The notes beneath the pieces were generated by a model that made no database searches, was not told the DNA's origin, and worked only from the letters and a program-made list of their open reading frames with translations. A stretch of DNA of 53,257 bases from Klebsormidium nitens. Its lineage: Eukaryota; Streptophyta; Klebsormidiophyceae; Klebsormidiales; Klebsormidiaceae. Below are positions 36,305 through 47,079 of the stretch, in pieces. The stretch covers positions 21,896 to 75,152 of the forward strand of contig DF237416.1 in the NCBI GenBank assembly GCA_000708835.1. The letters are read 5' to 3'. Positions within the stretch are counted from its first letter, which is position 1. The number at the start of each line of letters is the position of its first letter. The position numbers were made by a program, and so were the translations under genes.

Positions 36305-38747
36305 CTGCTACATGCAGCATTGATTGATATTCGGATCATGCATTGCAGGTGATTGCAGGGGCAAAATTTGGCTCTCTGCTGCAGTCAAAATTCTGCTAGC
36401 TGCAAGTCAAATTAGGGTTCAGTCCGGCGCAGGGTTCAATTTCCCAAACCATGCCGGAACCTCGCGCCGCGCCGGCTGCGGCCCTCCCGAAGCCGCGCGG
36501 CGCGCGCCGCGCGCTCTAGTTATCATAGCTAGCTACTGTAGCTAGCGGAGCTCGATTGATCGTCAGAGTCAGCTGCTCAGGCGGAAGTTCCGCAGTACCA
36601 CGACTCTACGACAAGTAGGACGATGCTGCAAGCAATCATCTTCATGGAGGTGGGCCCCAGTACCGTATTGAAGGGCTGCCGGAACTTTGCTGCCAAGTAC
36701 TGCAATGAGGGTACATATACGTAATGTCTGTACTCTTAGTCTACATCACTGTTCATAGTACATCAAGCTTGCAGATGTTTCGGCATTACGGTTACCGCGA
36801 GTGGGACCAAAAGCTTATGTTGTTCAGACTATCTCACTTGCAGACCTTTAGAAGACGACGAGGACTGTAATTTCGCTCACCGCAAGCGGGTTTGCGCCCC
36901 CGGCGGGCAATAACAGGAGGCTCCGCTCGGAGGACGTGTGCAAGACGGCAAAAATTCAGCTCGACGTTCCTATTTTTCCAGTGAGTATGATGGTGGAAGC
37001 ATTGGGCCCACATCATGCCAGTACCATATCTGCTTAGAGCCGGCTGGTTTGCAGCCCAGTTGCAGATTTCAAACCGAAACCGAAATCGCAGATTCTTTCC
37101 GTCTTTTCTCTGCAGAAGACTTATACTACAGGCCTAGAACCATGTGTCAATCGGCCGATGAACGTGCAACGTTGTCTTTGATGAAGCGCCTCCTGATCGA
37201 GGCTTCCCTCTTTCAGACAGGCCTCTACACAAGCTGGATATTTCATCTCATCTCCTGCGGCAAAGAACAAGTGATACTTGAAGCGTAAATAAATCCATTT
37301 CTGACTTCAAGAAACCACCTTTACTGATTTTCAGTTCTTGTTCCTTCTCCGTTGATGCGCGCGAAGCTGAATCTGCCTGAAGTCGTGAACCTTCTTGTTC
37401 GACCTTTGAGGGCGCTTCGTGCTGAGGCGTTATATATTAGTTCCCAAGTGAAACCCAAAACCTCTCCGCCACAGCTCAACTAAAAGTGCCTCCGTTTGTG
37501 CATCAAACCTCTGTAAAGACTATATATGTTCTTGTCCAAGCCCCCATCAGCCCCTTTCTAGGTCATCCCGCAGGTCGTGAGCGAACACATGTCGCCTCTG
37601 GCGGTGATGCTGCGCAACAGCTCTAGATGTCAACACCTGGAGCGAGTCGGCCAGCAGGGGACCAAGGCCCGGTTAATTCCGTTCAGAGAGCCGGTCAAGA
37701 CCTGCCACTTTTTATGAAACAAAAAGGACAACGTGGGGTGGCTGACTACATCCCTCCTATTAGGACACACAGAAGTCTCTGTCTCAATAGACAAAAAGGC
37801 ATACCGTCGAACAATCTGGCAGTCCAGCTTACACACAGAATTGATCTGAGCCACCAGCTCTATTTAATCGATGCACACGTAACAGTTACCAGCAAACTTT
37901 GCCTGCAATTTTCCCTTTGTCTACCTTGCTTCGTGTGCAGATTTGCTTCATATTGCAGAGGCTGGAATTCTGCTATTCTAAGTTGAGCCCTGCGCATGCT
38001 TCGAAATTTGGTAATGTCTGCGCAGACCCTTCCTTCTATGGCCAAGGTGCAAAATTAGGGGTTAGGAAGTCTGTTTCGGGCATGGGCGTGCGTGCGCACC
38101 TTTGCTCCGGACGCGCTACATATCTTTCACAACGTCACCTGACGAACTGATTATGACGAAGAATACTATCTGTCTGGCAGGCATCAGCACTGGTATTGCA
38201 ATCGGGCACTGGATTTTGGACGACGCCACATGCCAGCCGAAGTGACGAACAGCGTCAGGCCGGCTCATTGAAGCGGCCCTTGCACGTGACGACTGTAGAT
38301 CAACCGGCTCCTACTAGCGCTTCCTCCTCCATGATCTTACGTCAATTTCAGCAAGACTAACTTGCATGCGTGCCGGGATCGAGCGCCGGCCTGTCACGGC
38401 GCGAGGGCGATGTCACCACTGATTCAAAAGCTCCCGCTGACTGATCAGGAATCAGAATCTGAGTGCCCCTCTCCTTTATTCTCCGTCCTTTATGAAAAGC
38501 GAACCGCTTGTAACAGCTGCTCGCTGGACGAGGTTCCAAAGCTCACCCAACGAAAGGCGACCGCCTGCAGTCGAGCCTCACTTACGGGGGCGCAGTACTC
38601 CAAACGCTCCTCATCGGTAAGCTTATCGGAAGCACAGCAAGGCGTACGACCTTGGAACGTACCATTGTTTGTCAGCAAGGATTGCAAGCAACTTTTGCCT
38701 CATGCGAAGGAGCCCAAAGAGATAAAAGTGTCAGGTTGCAACGAATT
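36305..38747. other. divergent intergenic region with palindromes
   Basis: The SelO and RING genes diverge from this 2.4 kb stretch. It holds two adjacent palindromes at 36494-36546. Several short frames exist, the longest (38362-38844, 160 codons, plus) overlapping the first RING exon in another frame. I support none of them as genes. Confidence 0.5.
36494..36546. repeat. pair of near-perfect palindromes
   Basis: The first is a 20-bp perfect palindrome made only of G and C (36494-36513). The second has 9-bp arms GCTAGCTAC and GTAGCTAGC around a single T (36528-36546). They are 14 bases apart. Confidence 0.9.
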
Positions 38748-40476
38748 ATGGAGTCAGGGGGTGGCAGCTATGATCTGGAGATCGACGAAGTTGTTTCGCC
38801 TTCAGTCCTGCGCTGCGTCCCGGCACGTCAAAGGTACGCTATAAGTGAACCCAATCCTTGAATTGGCAGCCTGCTATCCTGGTAGCCTCCTAGCCAGCAG
38901 CATGTGCTGAAACTAGGAGACCAGAATGATTAGAAGATTGAATTGCAAGTGAATGGAAGATGTTAACTTCTTGAACTTTCAGTCTCCCAAAAGCTGATGC
39001 GCTCTCTCTTTTTTTTCCTTGACTCACAAAATATTCCAAGGATTATTTCCATTAGTTTCGACGTGAATTTTTAATGTGGGTTTCAATCAGACTGAAATAT
39101 AGGTCCCCTCAACTCAAGATCCTCTCCCAGGCCTCTCCTATGGCTACGTGGCAAGCATTCAGTTGGCAAACTGCACCTGACTGCAAATGGGGCCTAGGTA
39201 TTGAGGTTTCAAAGGCTCCGTTCATGCACCGTCTGTCGGCACTGGCCGACTCTTATCCGAAAAGCAGAATCTGATGACACCAGTGCTCCATGTGCAGACC
39301 TTGTCGCGGTCTCTGGTCGTTGCCTGCCCCTTTTGTAGACTCTCGAGAGCGGGCGCAAACCAGTGAGAGCAGGAAGGATATCCTCCGGAGGTGAGTGCAG
39401 CCTGCTTGCCGTTGTCTGCGTTGGCATGTTTAGCTTTCACTGATGGACTTGCAAGGCACTGCACGTTGATCTGGTTGAACAAGATTTCTCTGCAGCTGCC
39501 TCTCAAGCCTCATCACTAACTCCCTTTTTGATCTGTATGGGAAGAAGAGTGAACTCATCTACTGGCTTGCTGCGGCTCTGGAAGAAGAGTGAACTCGATC
39601 GAGACTTACAAAATGCTTCTCGAGATCACATTCCATTACATCCTTCAATCCTGAGATTGTCAGGGTCCTTATCCGAGTTCGTTTGTCTTCGTTCAGGGAG
39701 ATCGGAGAGGACGAACGAAAACTCAAAAAGGAGACCAAAGAATACCGTCAGGCGTGCAAGCGTGTGAAATCATCTCTGGCTGACAAGGCGGTGGAGTACT
39801 TGAAGGTCCTCAAAGCTGAGCGGCAGAACCTGGATAAGGAGATAGAAGAGATCCAACACGTGGCGGAACGCACGCAAGAGGGAATTCAGGTGCTCCTCTG
39901 CAACATGCTACAATCTTTGTGCCCTATGAGCTGTTCAATGTGCCTGATCATGTAGTTTATGGGTTAGAAGGACCTCTGATTGTGCTCGTAGAATACAAGA
40001 GAAAGGACTTCTTTGATTCTTATGCTCGAGAGAGCGAGCTGAACCCCGTTTACCGCCACTTCGCGAATAATGCATTTCTGGATACGGAGAAGGATCCGTG
40101 TCAGAAGCTTCTGCCTTTTCTGCCCAATGAGCGCTCTTGGTTTTGAGCACGGTGTAAGTTTAGTCGAAGTCACAAAACCTTTTCTCTCAACTTATCTCAT
40201 CCTGTAATAATGTCCACACAGGAGGAACCGTCGGCGTCCGATTGTCAGTGTCAGATGTGCTTCCGGAGGTGGGGCCCCGACAGGCGGCAGGCGGCTCTCA
40301 GCTGCGGCCACGCCATGTACTGTAAGCCGTGCCTGGAGACCTACTTCACGACTCCTCTAGCGCGGCGGACTAGAGACGAAGAGCGATTTGAAGATGACGA
40401 CGAGGAAGATTCGTATCGGTGCCCTCTGGGCTGTGACATCGGTCGTAACACAAGTCTTCTAGAGCTGTTTTTGTAG
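38748..40476 (+). CDS. coiled-coil RING-finger protein (probable E3 ubiquitin ligase)
   Basis: Three exons join in phase: 38748..38833, 39697..39889 and 40222..40476, giving 177 residues. Exon 1 starts at the first in-frame ATG (MESGGGSYDLEIDEVV). Exon 2 is a charged helix predicted to form a coiled coil (DERKLKKETKEYRQACKRV). Exon 3 holds a C3HC4-type RING: CQMC, then C-G-H and CKPC after 15 residues, then CPLGC, with an acidic insertion (EERFEDDDEEDS) before the last cysteine pair. RING domains recruit E2 enzymes, so ubiquitin ligation is likely; the substrate is unknown. Intron 1 is 863 bp and intron 2 is 332 bp. An ATG at 40210 directly before the RING exon could give a short RING-only product. 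Upstream exons beyond 38748 are possible because the frame stays open. Confidence 0.72.
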
Positions 40477-41383
40477 CTCGAGATCTAACTCACGGAGTGA
40501 ACCCACGTGTATAGAAAGTGTTCAGCCCGTTCTTTTATCCTTTATATAGGACAATTCTAAGCGAAGCTGCCTAAGGGCCAAGTCTTGATCACCACGTGCG
40601 ACGAGGCCGAGTGCCGTTAGAAACATAGTATCTTTGGCCTTTATTCGTTCCCGCAAGTGGATGAACCGGAAGATTAACGCACCCATGTTGCAAGTCGTTT
40701 GTTCAATGGGGTCGATTGATGGTGACCACTAGTTGTAATCACTGAACGACGGGACCAGCTTCTCACGAGTCAATACAGGATGAATGGGTTGTTGATAAAC
40801 GCCTCTCATGATATGCCATATACGTTGGCATTAGTAAATCAGCACTTCTCATGAAAACCTCTGCGATTCGCCACTTTTATCTTGCAATATGTTCCTGATC
40901 TTTGTTACGAATTCACGATGAGCAGATTGTGGACGACTCGGCGCAGACAGTACTTCCGTTCCGGAGTGGTTCCCAAGTTCGGCCATATTGCACCCCCACT
41001 GTTGCCACCACTACTGGCAGCTTGGCGCAGGTGGCTCCTAGGTGGCTCGCAGAAGGTGGCCGCCAGTACTTGCACCATACGTCGCGTCCGCTCTGTTATC
41101 ATCAGTGAGCGCCCAGTGAACAGCAGCCGGCGTTGTATTCGTAATGTAAAAGAGTGGTGAAAGAGTCTTTTTTCTGCTTGATGGCTGCGTTGACGTTCAA
41201 TACGATACTTGTGGAAATGATGATCCGATCACAAGTTTCTCGCTCGTGCTTGTAGAGTACTGACTCTATATTGTGCGAAGTACTATAGAGGGCGTGAACT
41301 TGAAGGGCCGTTGAGAAGACGGTGTAGACTGTAGACTCTAAACAAAAAGCCATACAAACAGGAGTTACGAAAGGTAAAAGTTT
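40477..41383. other. 3' region of the RING gene and intergenic space
   Basis: No supported coding sequence. The stretch lies between the RING gene stop and the tRNA gene and includes the expected RING 3' untranslated region. Confidence 0.5.
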
Positions 41384-41465
41384 TGCTAGCTGCAGGGCTC
41401 GAACCTGCGAACCCAAAGGGAGAGGGTCTTAAGTCCTCCGCGTTTGACCACTCCGCAAAGCTAGC
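41384..41465 (-). tRNA. tRNA-Leu (anticodon UAA)
   Basis: Reading on the minus strand, the acceptor stem pairs GCTAGCT with AGCTAGC over seven perfect base pairs, with discriminator A. The D-arm has GCG/CGC and the AGTGGTCAAA loop. The anticodon loop is CTTAAGA with TAA, and a long variable arm (TCTCCCTTTGGGTT region) marks a class II tRNA. The T-arm is GCAGG-TTCGAGC-CCTGC, which also forms the internal B box. The closing pair of the anticodon stem is an A-C mismatch. There is no intron. A TTTT terminator follows five bases after the 3' end. The gene lies about 300 bp upstream of COQ2 on the opposite strand. Confidence 0.93.
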
Positions 41466-41761
41466 ACAAAAGGTTGAGGAACGTCATTTGCACGCGGAAT
41501 TGACGTTTATATACCTTTTTGTTTACAAAGTACCATCCGAGCCGTACATAGTTTGTCGCCGGGAAAAAGGCTTTTCCGGTCGAGCCCCTGCAGGCCCTTG
41601 CGCTCGGTAAAAGAGGGAACAGGCGACTACCGGTCCCACGTACCGTAGTCACCAGCGTACCTACAATTTCAGACAGGGTACCTATCGAAGGGTGCTTGGA
41701 AACGTTGGAGGTGAGCGTCAGGAAGCGCTTGAGCGAAGGTTCCAAGCGCGCCAACGGAGTG
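41466..41761. promoter_or_regulatory. region between tRNA-Leu and COQ2
   Basis: This short divergent stretch should hold the COQ2 promoter and 5' untranslated region. The COQ2 frame is open from 41696 but has no ATG before 41762. A TATATA sequence lies at about 41508. Confidence 0.4.
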
Positions 41762-44700
41762 ATGCTCCGCCAGGTGGCCTTGCTGCTGAGGCAGCGTCTG
41801 GAGGCCTCACCTGGACTGCACGGGCCTCGTTTGGGCAGGGGCCGTCTGCTGGAGTGTACTCAGCGCCTGCAAGAATGGGCGCTATCGGATGACAGTACAA
41901 GGCAACAAGCGTTCTGTGAAAACCAAACTGAGGCGCAGTGTTTGGTGGCGCCGCGCAGAAATGAAAAGAGGAGTGAATGGGAGTGCCATCAGGCGGACTG
42001 CTCGGCACTAGCTTGTGATGAACCAGGAGGCATTGATGGTGGTACATCTCAGAACAATCAATGCCAGGTCAGGTTGTCAGGATGGGCTTTGGTGAACCAC
42101 AGGAGATGCTCCGCAGGCGCAGCGCGCGGTGGAAATCAGCAGATTGCTTTGCCATTCAGCGCGCTTCAGTTCAACAGCCACCACGCTTGGCTGCCGGGAT
42201 ATGACTCATTTGCTCTGCATGGTCACAAGTCGTACAGTGGCGCCGGGGGCCCCCTCACAAGTACCGCCCACTCCAAGCTGCAGCAACCCCTCCCAACCCC
42301 CCCCAATGGATCAGTTGGTCCCATAGCTGCCCTTGCTCCTTCCCACCCCGCTTCACAAAACTCTTCCACCACCCCCATCGAGGACCCCCCAGTGTCAGGA
42401 ACAGCTCCCAAACGCCCGCTGCTCAAGTCCGGAGTGCTCGATGGCCCCCCCACCGCAGTCTCTCACTGGCTGCAGCGGATCTGTCCTCCGCGCATCTGGC
42501 CTTACGTGCAGCTTGGGCGGTACGACAAACCGATTGGGACATGGCTTCTCGCATGGCCTTGCTTTTGGTCTATTGCGCTGGCGGCTCCCCCAGGCGCGCT
42601 CCCAGACCCAGTGCTATTGGCGTGGTTTGGAGCAGGGGCGATCGTGATGAGGGGGGCGGGGTGCACGGTCAACGACATGTGGGACCAGGACATCGATTCT
42701 AAGGTGGGGGTTTGGGATGACTTGAGCCGCAATCTCTGAAAGATTGGTTCGAAGCGGGGTAACTTTTATTGTCCTAAGTAGCTCACTGTATAGGCATTGG
42801 GCAAGCTATCCAATTCTTCTGCAGACAAACCCAATCTGCATGAAAGGTCAAACCTGGACGATGTCAACGTAAGGAGTGCCATACTGTTGTGAATCGTCCT
42901 ACCAGCACAGGGAGGATTGGTCAGTAACCTAGGTCCCGTAACCTAGGTACCCAGGTTATGTCTAGGTTACGGGACCTAGGTTGTTAACAACCTTGGCATC
43001 ACCTAGGTTACTGTACTAACTTTTGAGTTATGCATAGTTTACGCGAACCGGGGTGCCTAGGTTGTGAACAACCTGGGCAGCACCCAGGTTACATAGATTC
43101 GCACCTTGGTTACGCACAACCTGGGTAGCTTATCCATAACCTGGGAATGTAACGGTGTATAGACTTTGTTTGGAGTACGTTTGCTGACCAAAGGAGCAAT
43201 AGTAGAATGGTAAGGCGCTTGATTCTGGTAGGCACGCTACAGAACGTTGGTTCGAGCCCAAGCGCTTACAGTGGTGCTCTTTTTTTCTCGTCCCAAAATG
43301 GCTTTGAAAAGCACCAAAACAAACACTTTCCCACTCGGTTTTCTCTTTTCCTTTTTGATTTTGACTTTCTTGCGACTTGGGCATGCTTTGGTCCGCTCTT
43401 GGCTACAAGATTGTGTCACTCTTGAGAAAAATTTCAAGTTCCATAACGGCCAAAGAGCATCACAAAGTTTCCTTTTTCTCTCTTTGCGCACATGAGTTAT
43501 CAAGAAACTAGCTCGAAGTTGTTTGCAACCCGGGTCTGCATGGGTTGTGCAGAACCTACTTAGGTCAAGAGCGCCACTCAACCCAGGTCCGAGGTTACCT
43601 GGGTTGCTACCTGGGTTACACCACAACCTATGCAATAACCTGGGTACAACCTGCCCAGTTTAGCAACCAATCCCCCCTGTGCAGGATACGTCTATTTCTG
43701 GTCACTAGCAGTTTACAAGCTTGACCATAGTCCCGGAAGAGTAGAGCTTGGGCTATGGATGGACATCAAGACCTGTAATCACATCCTGATCTGCCTTTCT
43801 CCGAACAGGTCTTTCGAACCCAGGACCGTCCCATTGCGTCCAAGCGCGTCTCTCCCCGCAAGGCCTTCCTCTTCCTGGCGGCCCAGTCGACCGTCGGCCT
43901 GGGCGTGCTCCTCCAACTGAACGACTTCAGCAAAGTGCTGGGCGCCTCTTCGCTCTTCCTGGTGGCCACCTATCCCCTTATGAAGCGCATCACCTCATGG
44001 GTGAGGCCCAGAATCTTGAGGTCAAATCAAATACCTGGAGGTTGTTGTCAGGTTTGAGTAGCTGTGCAATCACAGCCTTCATCCGGGTACTGTCTGCTTG
44101 GGAGTGTGCTCCTGTATTGCGTGAGAACTCGCTTCCCAACAAGCAGATTCGTTTGCTGCCCATGGTCAGACCAAATCAGGAACGGGTTTTTACTGCCTGA
44201 AAAGCGTCTGAAAACCAGTGTCCGTGTGGGATCTGGTAAAGGACCTCCCAATTCAGTATCGTTCGCAAAACGATCGAGCCCTTCGAGGTAACACCCCAAA
44301 ACCCTGGTCCCTTTTCAGCGCTGACACGTGGCCCCTCCTCCTGCAGCCCCAAGCCTACCTTGGGCTGACATTCAACTGGGGCGCGCTGCTCGGTTGGTCG
44401 GCCGTGAAAGGCAGTCTCTTCCTTCCCGCCGTCGGGCCCCTCTACGCTGCTGGCATCTGCTGGACGCTGGTGTACGACACCATCTACGCTCACCAGGTGG
44501 GTTTCGTACCTTGTATCGAAAAGCCGGTGTCAAAACCCCGGGGGAAAGACGCTGGTCATACTCGCCAGCTTGTTTTTTTCTGTATCCTTCATTCGCACAG
44601 CAGTCAGCCGGAGTCCTTTTGAATCTCACAACAGTGCTCGGTTGTTTGACACTCACGTGACATGTGTTGCAGGATAAAGAGGACGACAAGCTCGTTGGTG

Positions 44701-45566
44701 TCAAGTCCACGGCCCTGCGCTTTGGGACAGCCACGCCGCAGTGGCTCGCTGGATTTGGCGCCGCTACGTTGGCGGGGCTGGCGGCGTCGGGGGCTGCGGT
44801 GGGCTTGGAGTGGCCCTTCTATGCCGGGCTGACCGTTGCCGGGGCGCAGCTGACGTGGCAGATAGCGAACCTGAAGATGGACGACCGAGCGGACTGCAGC
44901 GCGAAGTAAGTCTGCTGCATCTTAGAGTAATTAGTCAGTTTGACAATCTTTGTCGCACCTCGATTTGCGAGCTGGCTATTTCTGTTCATTTCACAGACGG
45001 AGTCCCTTTTGGTGAATCTCGTTTTGTTACTGGGTGGTCCGATTGTAGCCCAGAAAAAGGGTCGGGACGTTCGAGAAAGCGACGGGACTCTCTCAGGTTT
45101 CTGTAAGAGTCTTTGGAGGTTTCAAAGCTTTTCGGTACCATCACGTCACTTTGTACCGCTGGTAAACTGCTCCGGTCGCCAATATGTTCAACTAGATCTG
45201 CATTGGTCCTGGGGGTTTCTTTGCGTTCCTGGGCGGCGTGTCCCTAGTTCCGAACCTCATAGGATGCGGCCAAGAGAATGCACAACGGTACCAAAGTTTC
45301 CGGAGCCCCACCCTCTCCTTCACATGCATGGATGCGACCAAGCTGGTCATCCGCGAAATTCTGTGACGTAGCCCGACGCCCCATACCGCACTGTGTTCTT
45401 GTTGCATGCGGACGTCCGTTTACTGAACGCAGGAGAGCACGAACATCTGGGGTCATGCGAAGCGGGTGGATGATTGGTCCACTCTATTTGCAGGTTTGTG
45501 TCGAACAAGTGGTTCGGGGCCATCGTCTTTGCAAGCATCGTGGCGGGAAAGCTGGGGGCAGGTTGA
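41762..45566 (+). CDS. COQ2: 4-hydroxybenzoate polyprenyltransferase, mitochondrial
   Basis: Five exons join in phase: 41762..42703, 43809..44000, 44347..44496, 44673..44905 and 45494..45566, giving 529 residues. The UbiA-type membrane enzyme attaches the polyprenyl tail to 4-hydroxybenzoate in ubiquinone synthesis. The first Asp-rich motif is [11 protein letters not shown] (about 304-314) and the second is [13 protein letters not shown] across the exon 3/4 junction. Hydrophobic helices fill the region after residue 250. The N-terminus [14 protein letters not shown] is a textbook mitochondrial presequence. Between it and the enzyme core lie roughly 200 residues rich in Pro, Ser and Gln, so the protein is about 120 residues longer than Arabidopsis PPT1 as I remember it. 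Intron 1 (1.1 kb) contains a fold-back transposon-like element. Confidence 0.94.
42926..42982. repeat. perfect 21-bp inverted repeat (hairpin) inside the fold-back element
   Basis: The arms at 42926-42946 and 42962-42982 are exact reverse complements around a 15-base loop. They are built from the CCTAGG core that recurs throughout the element. Confidence 0.93.
43191..43280 (+). other. tRNA-like, Pol III promoter-like segment
   Basis: A box A-like TAGTAGAATGGTAAGG is followed by a perfect box B (GGTTCGAGCCC at 43249-43259) and a run of seven T after GGTGCTC. The flanks GAGCA and TGCTC can pair. Inside, GTAAGGCGCTTG pairs with CAAGCGCTTAC, and TTCTGGTAG pairs with CTACAGAA, each with one bulge. 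No standard cloverleaf with a normal acceptor stem fits, so it is a tRNA-derived or tRNA-mimicking sequence rather than a working tRNA. Confidence 0.5.
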
Positions 45567-47079
45567 ATGACGCCACCAGCAAGGCACTAGCGCTCTCACA
45601 TCATCAACAGCAGATCAGCACTCTTCGAGCGAACTTGGGAATAACGCATGTGAGCGGCCCTTTCCCTTCGATAAGCTTGCGTCTGCATGGTGCAAAATCT
45701 GCGAAGAAATCAGCTTTCAGTGCACCTTTAGTCTCGATTGGCATCATTACAAAGCCATTAAGCGCAATGCGGTTTGCTTTTTGTTTTGCATCTCCTGCTT
45801 GTGCGGCCGTTTCGTGCTGTGGATCAGCAGATTTCACAAGGCTTGTTTTGGCAGGACGGATTCTTTTCATCGCAACGACGAGTTCTAGAGCGCCTCTGGC
45901 CGTCCAAGGAAACAAGCCGATGTTCCTGATCTTCAATAGTCAGCGAGGGCACTGATTCTTGTTGCTCTTATGTCTTCGCCTCTTTCAGGTGGCTGGCTCC
46001 TTCGTTATATCGCGAGTACCTGGGATTCGCCGTGACCTGCGAGGCCTGAGAGGTACCGCTCACCCATTCAACCAGTGGCGAGAAGCTTCCAGCCATAGAG
46101 TCAGTCGCTCAAACAATGATGAACAGGACCTGGATCTGAAGCTGTTCTGAGCAGTTTGTCGCACGCGTGAAAGAAAAGCGGGACTCAGACTCAAGATTTC
46201 GAGTTTAGACAGTGTTTTTAACCTGTCATTCCCCGAGGCAGCGTCCGCCCGTGGCACTTGCACTAAGTCGCCAGCATTCTCTGTGTCATGTACGCGTCTG
46301 GTGGTTATAACCACATGACGGCTACGGGCTTATAGGTGCTCGCGATTACCACGGTTACTATTAGGTTACCATCGGATGTAAATCCCATGACAGACCTGCA
46401 GTGCGCGTGGAAGTTGGAAGACCACGCGCGTGCACGGAACAGTCACGGTATAGCTATCACCAGTACGTCAACAATTAACATGCGTTCTGTACGTACACAA
46501 CTACTGACAGGTGCGTATTGAACTGAACTGGGCGGCCGGGCACGTGCCTCTGAGTGCTGCAAGCTACATGTTTTATCAATATTGTATACTAAGCGCAGCC
46601 GGCCTTGCAATAACTCACATATGCAAAGTATTTGTCATCATTCACGTGCATGATCGACGGCGGCGCTATGACAATTAGCTTATGCGCACATGATTTGTAG
46701 GGCCTGATATGCAGCTGCTGGCATGTGCAGCCGGCATGGCCAAGATCTGATTTGTCCAATTATGTATCAAGGCCCCTCACCGGCCAACTTAACCATTGAG
46801 GCATATAGGAGTATCGCATGCTAAGGCATGCACTGAGACCAGTCTTCGTCCTGGCAATGGCGACGTCGCACGCTGGCGGCGAACAAGTCCATGCAGTCAG
46901 TCATGTGACTCGGCCGCTAGGGCCTGATCGTATCTTTCCATTCAATCTTCGCTGAATATACACAGGTCCGTGTCAGAATTTTCCACTTAAGCAATTGCCG
47001 CATGCCCTGCCAAATGTCCGCACAACCTATCATCAGACAATGAACAACGCCTCCGCGGCTCTATTGACTGACAAGGACG
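45567..47079. other. convergent intergenic region, nothing recognised
   Basis: Short frames only, none with domains. The stretch should include the 3' untranslated regions of COQ2 and of the hydroxylase-glycosyltransferase gene. Confidence 0.5.

Larger units (their letters stand above)
42905..43682. mobile_element. non-autonomous fold-back/MITE-like element in COQ2 intron 1
   Basis: The ends form 17-bp inverted repeats with one mismatch: GCACAGGGAGGATTGGT at 42905-42921 and its complement at 43666-43682. The inner CAGGG...CCCTG termini recall hAT-type ends. Inside are many copies of AACCTAGGT or AACCTGGGT in both orientations, clustered next to each end (42925-43145 and 43540-43655), and a central tRNA-like segment. 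There is no transposase frame. I could not find a clear target-site duplication, so the family and exact ends are uncertain. Confidence 0.68.

Noticed and set aside
38362-38844. Plus-strand 160-codon frame before the RING gene
   Set aside because: It overlaps RING exon 1 in a different frame, has no domain, and the RING frame joins the next exon in phase.
43191-43268. A second functional tRNA gene
   Set aside because: Boxes A and B are present but no normal seven-base acceptor stem and anticodon arm can be drawn; a tRNA-like element is the better reading.
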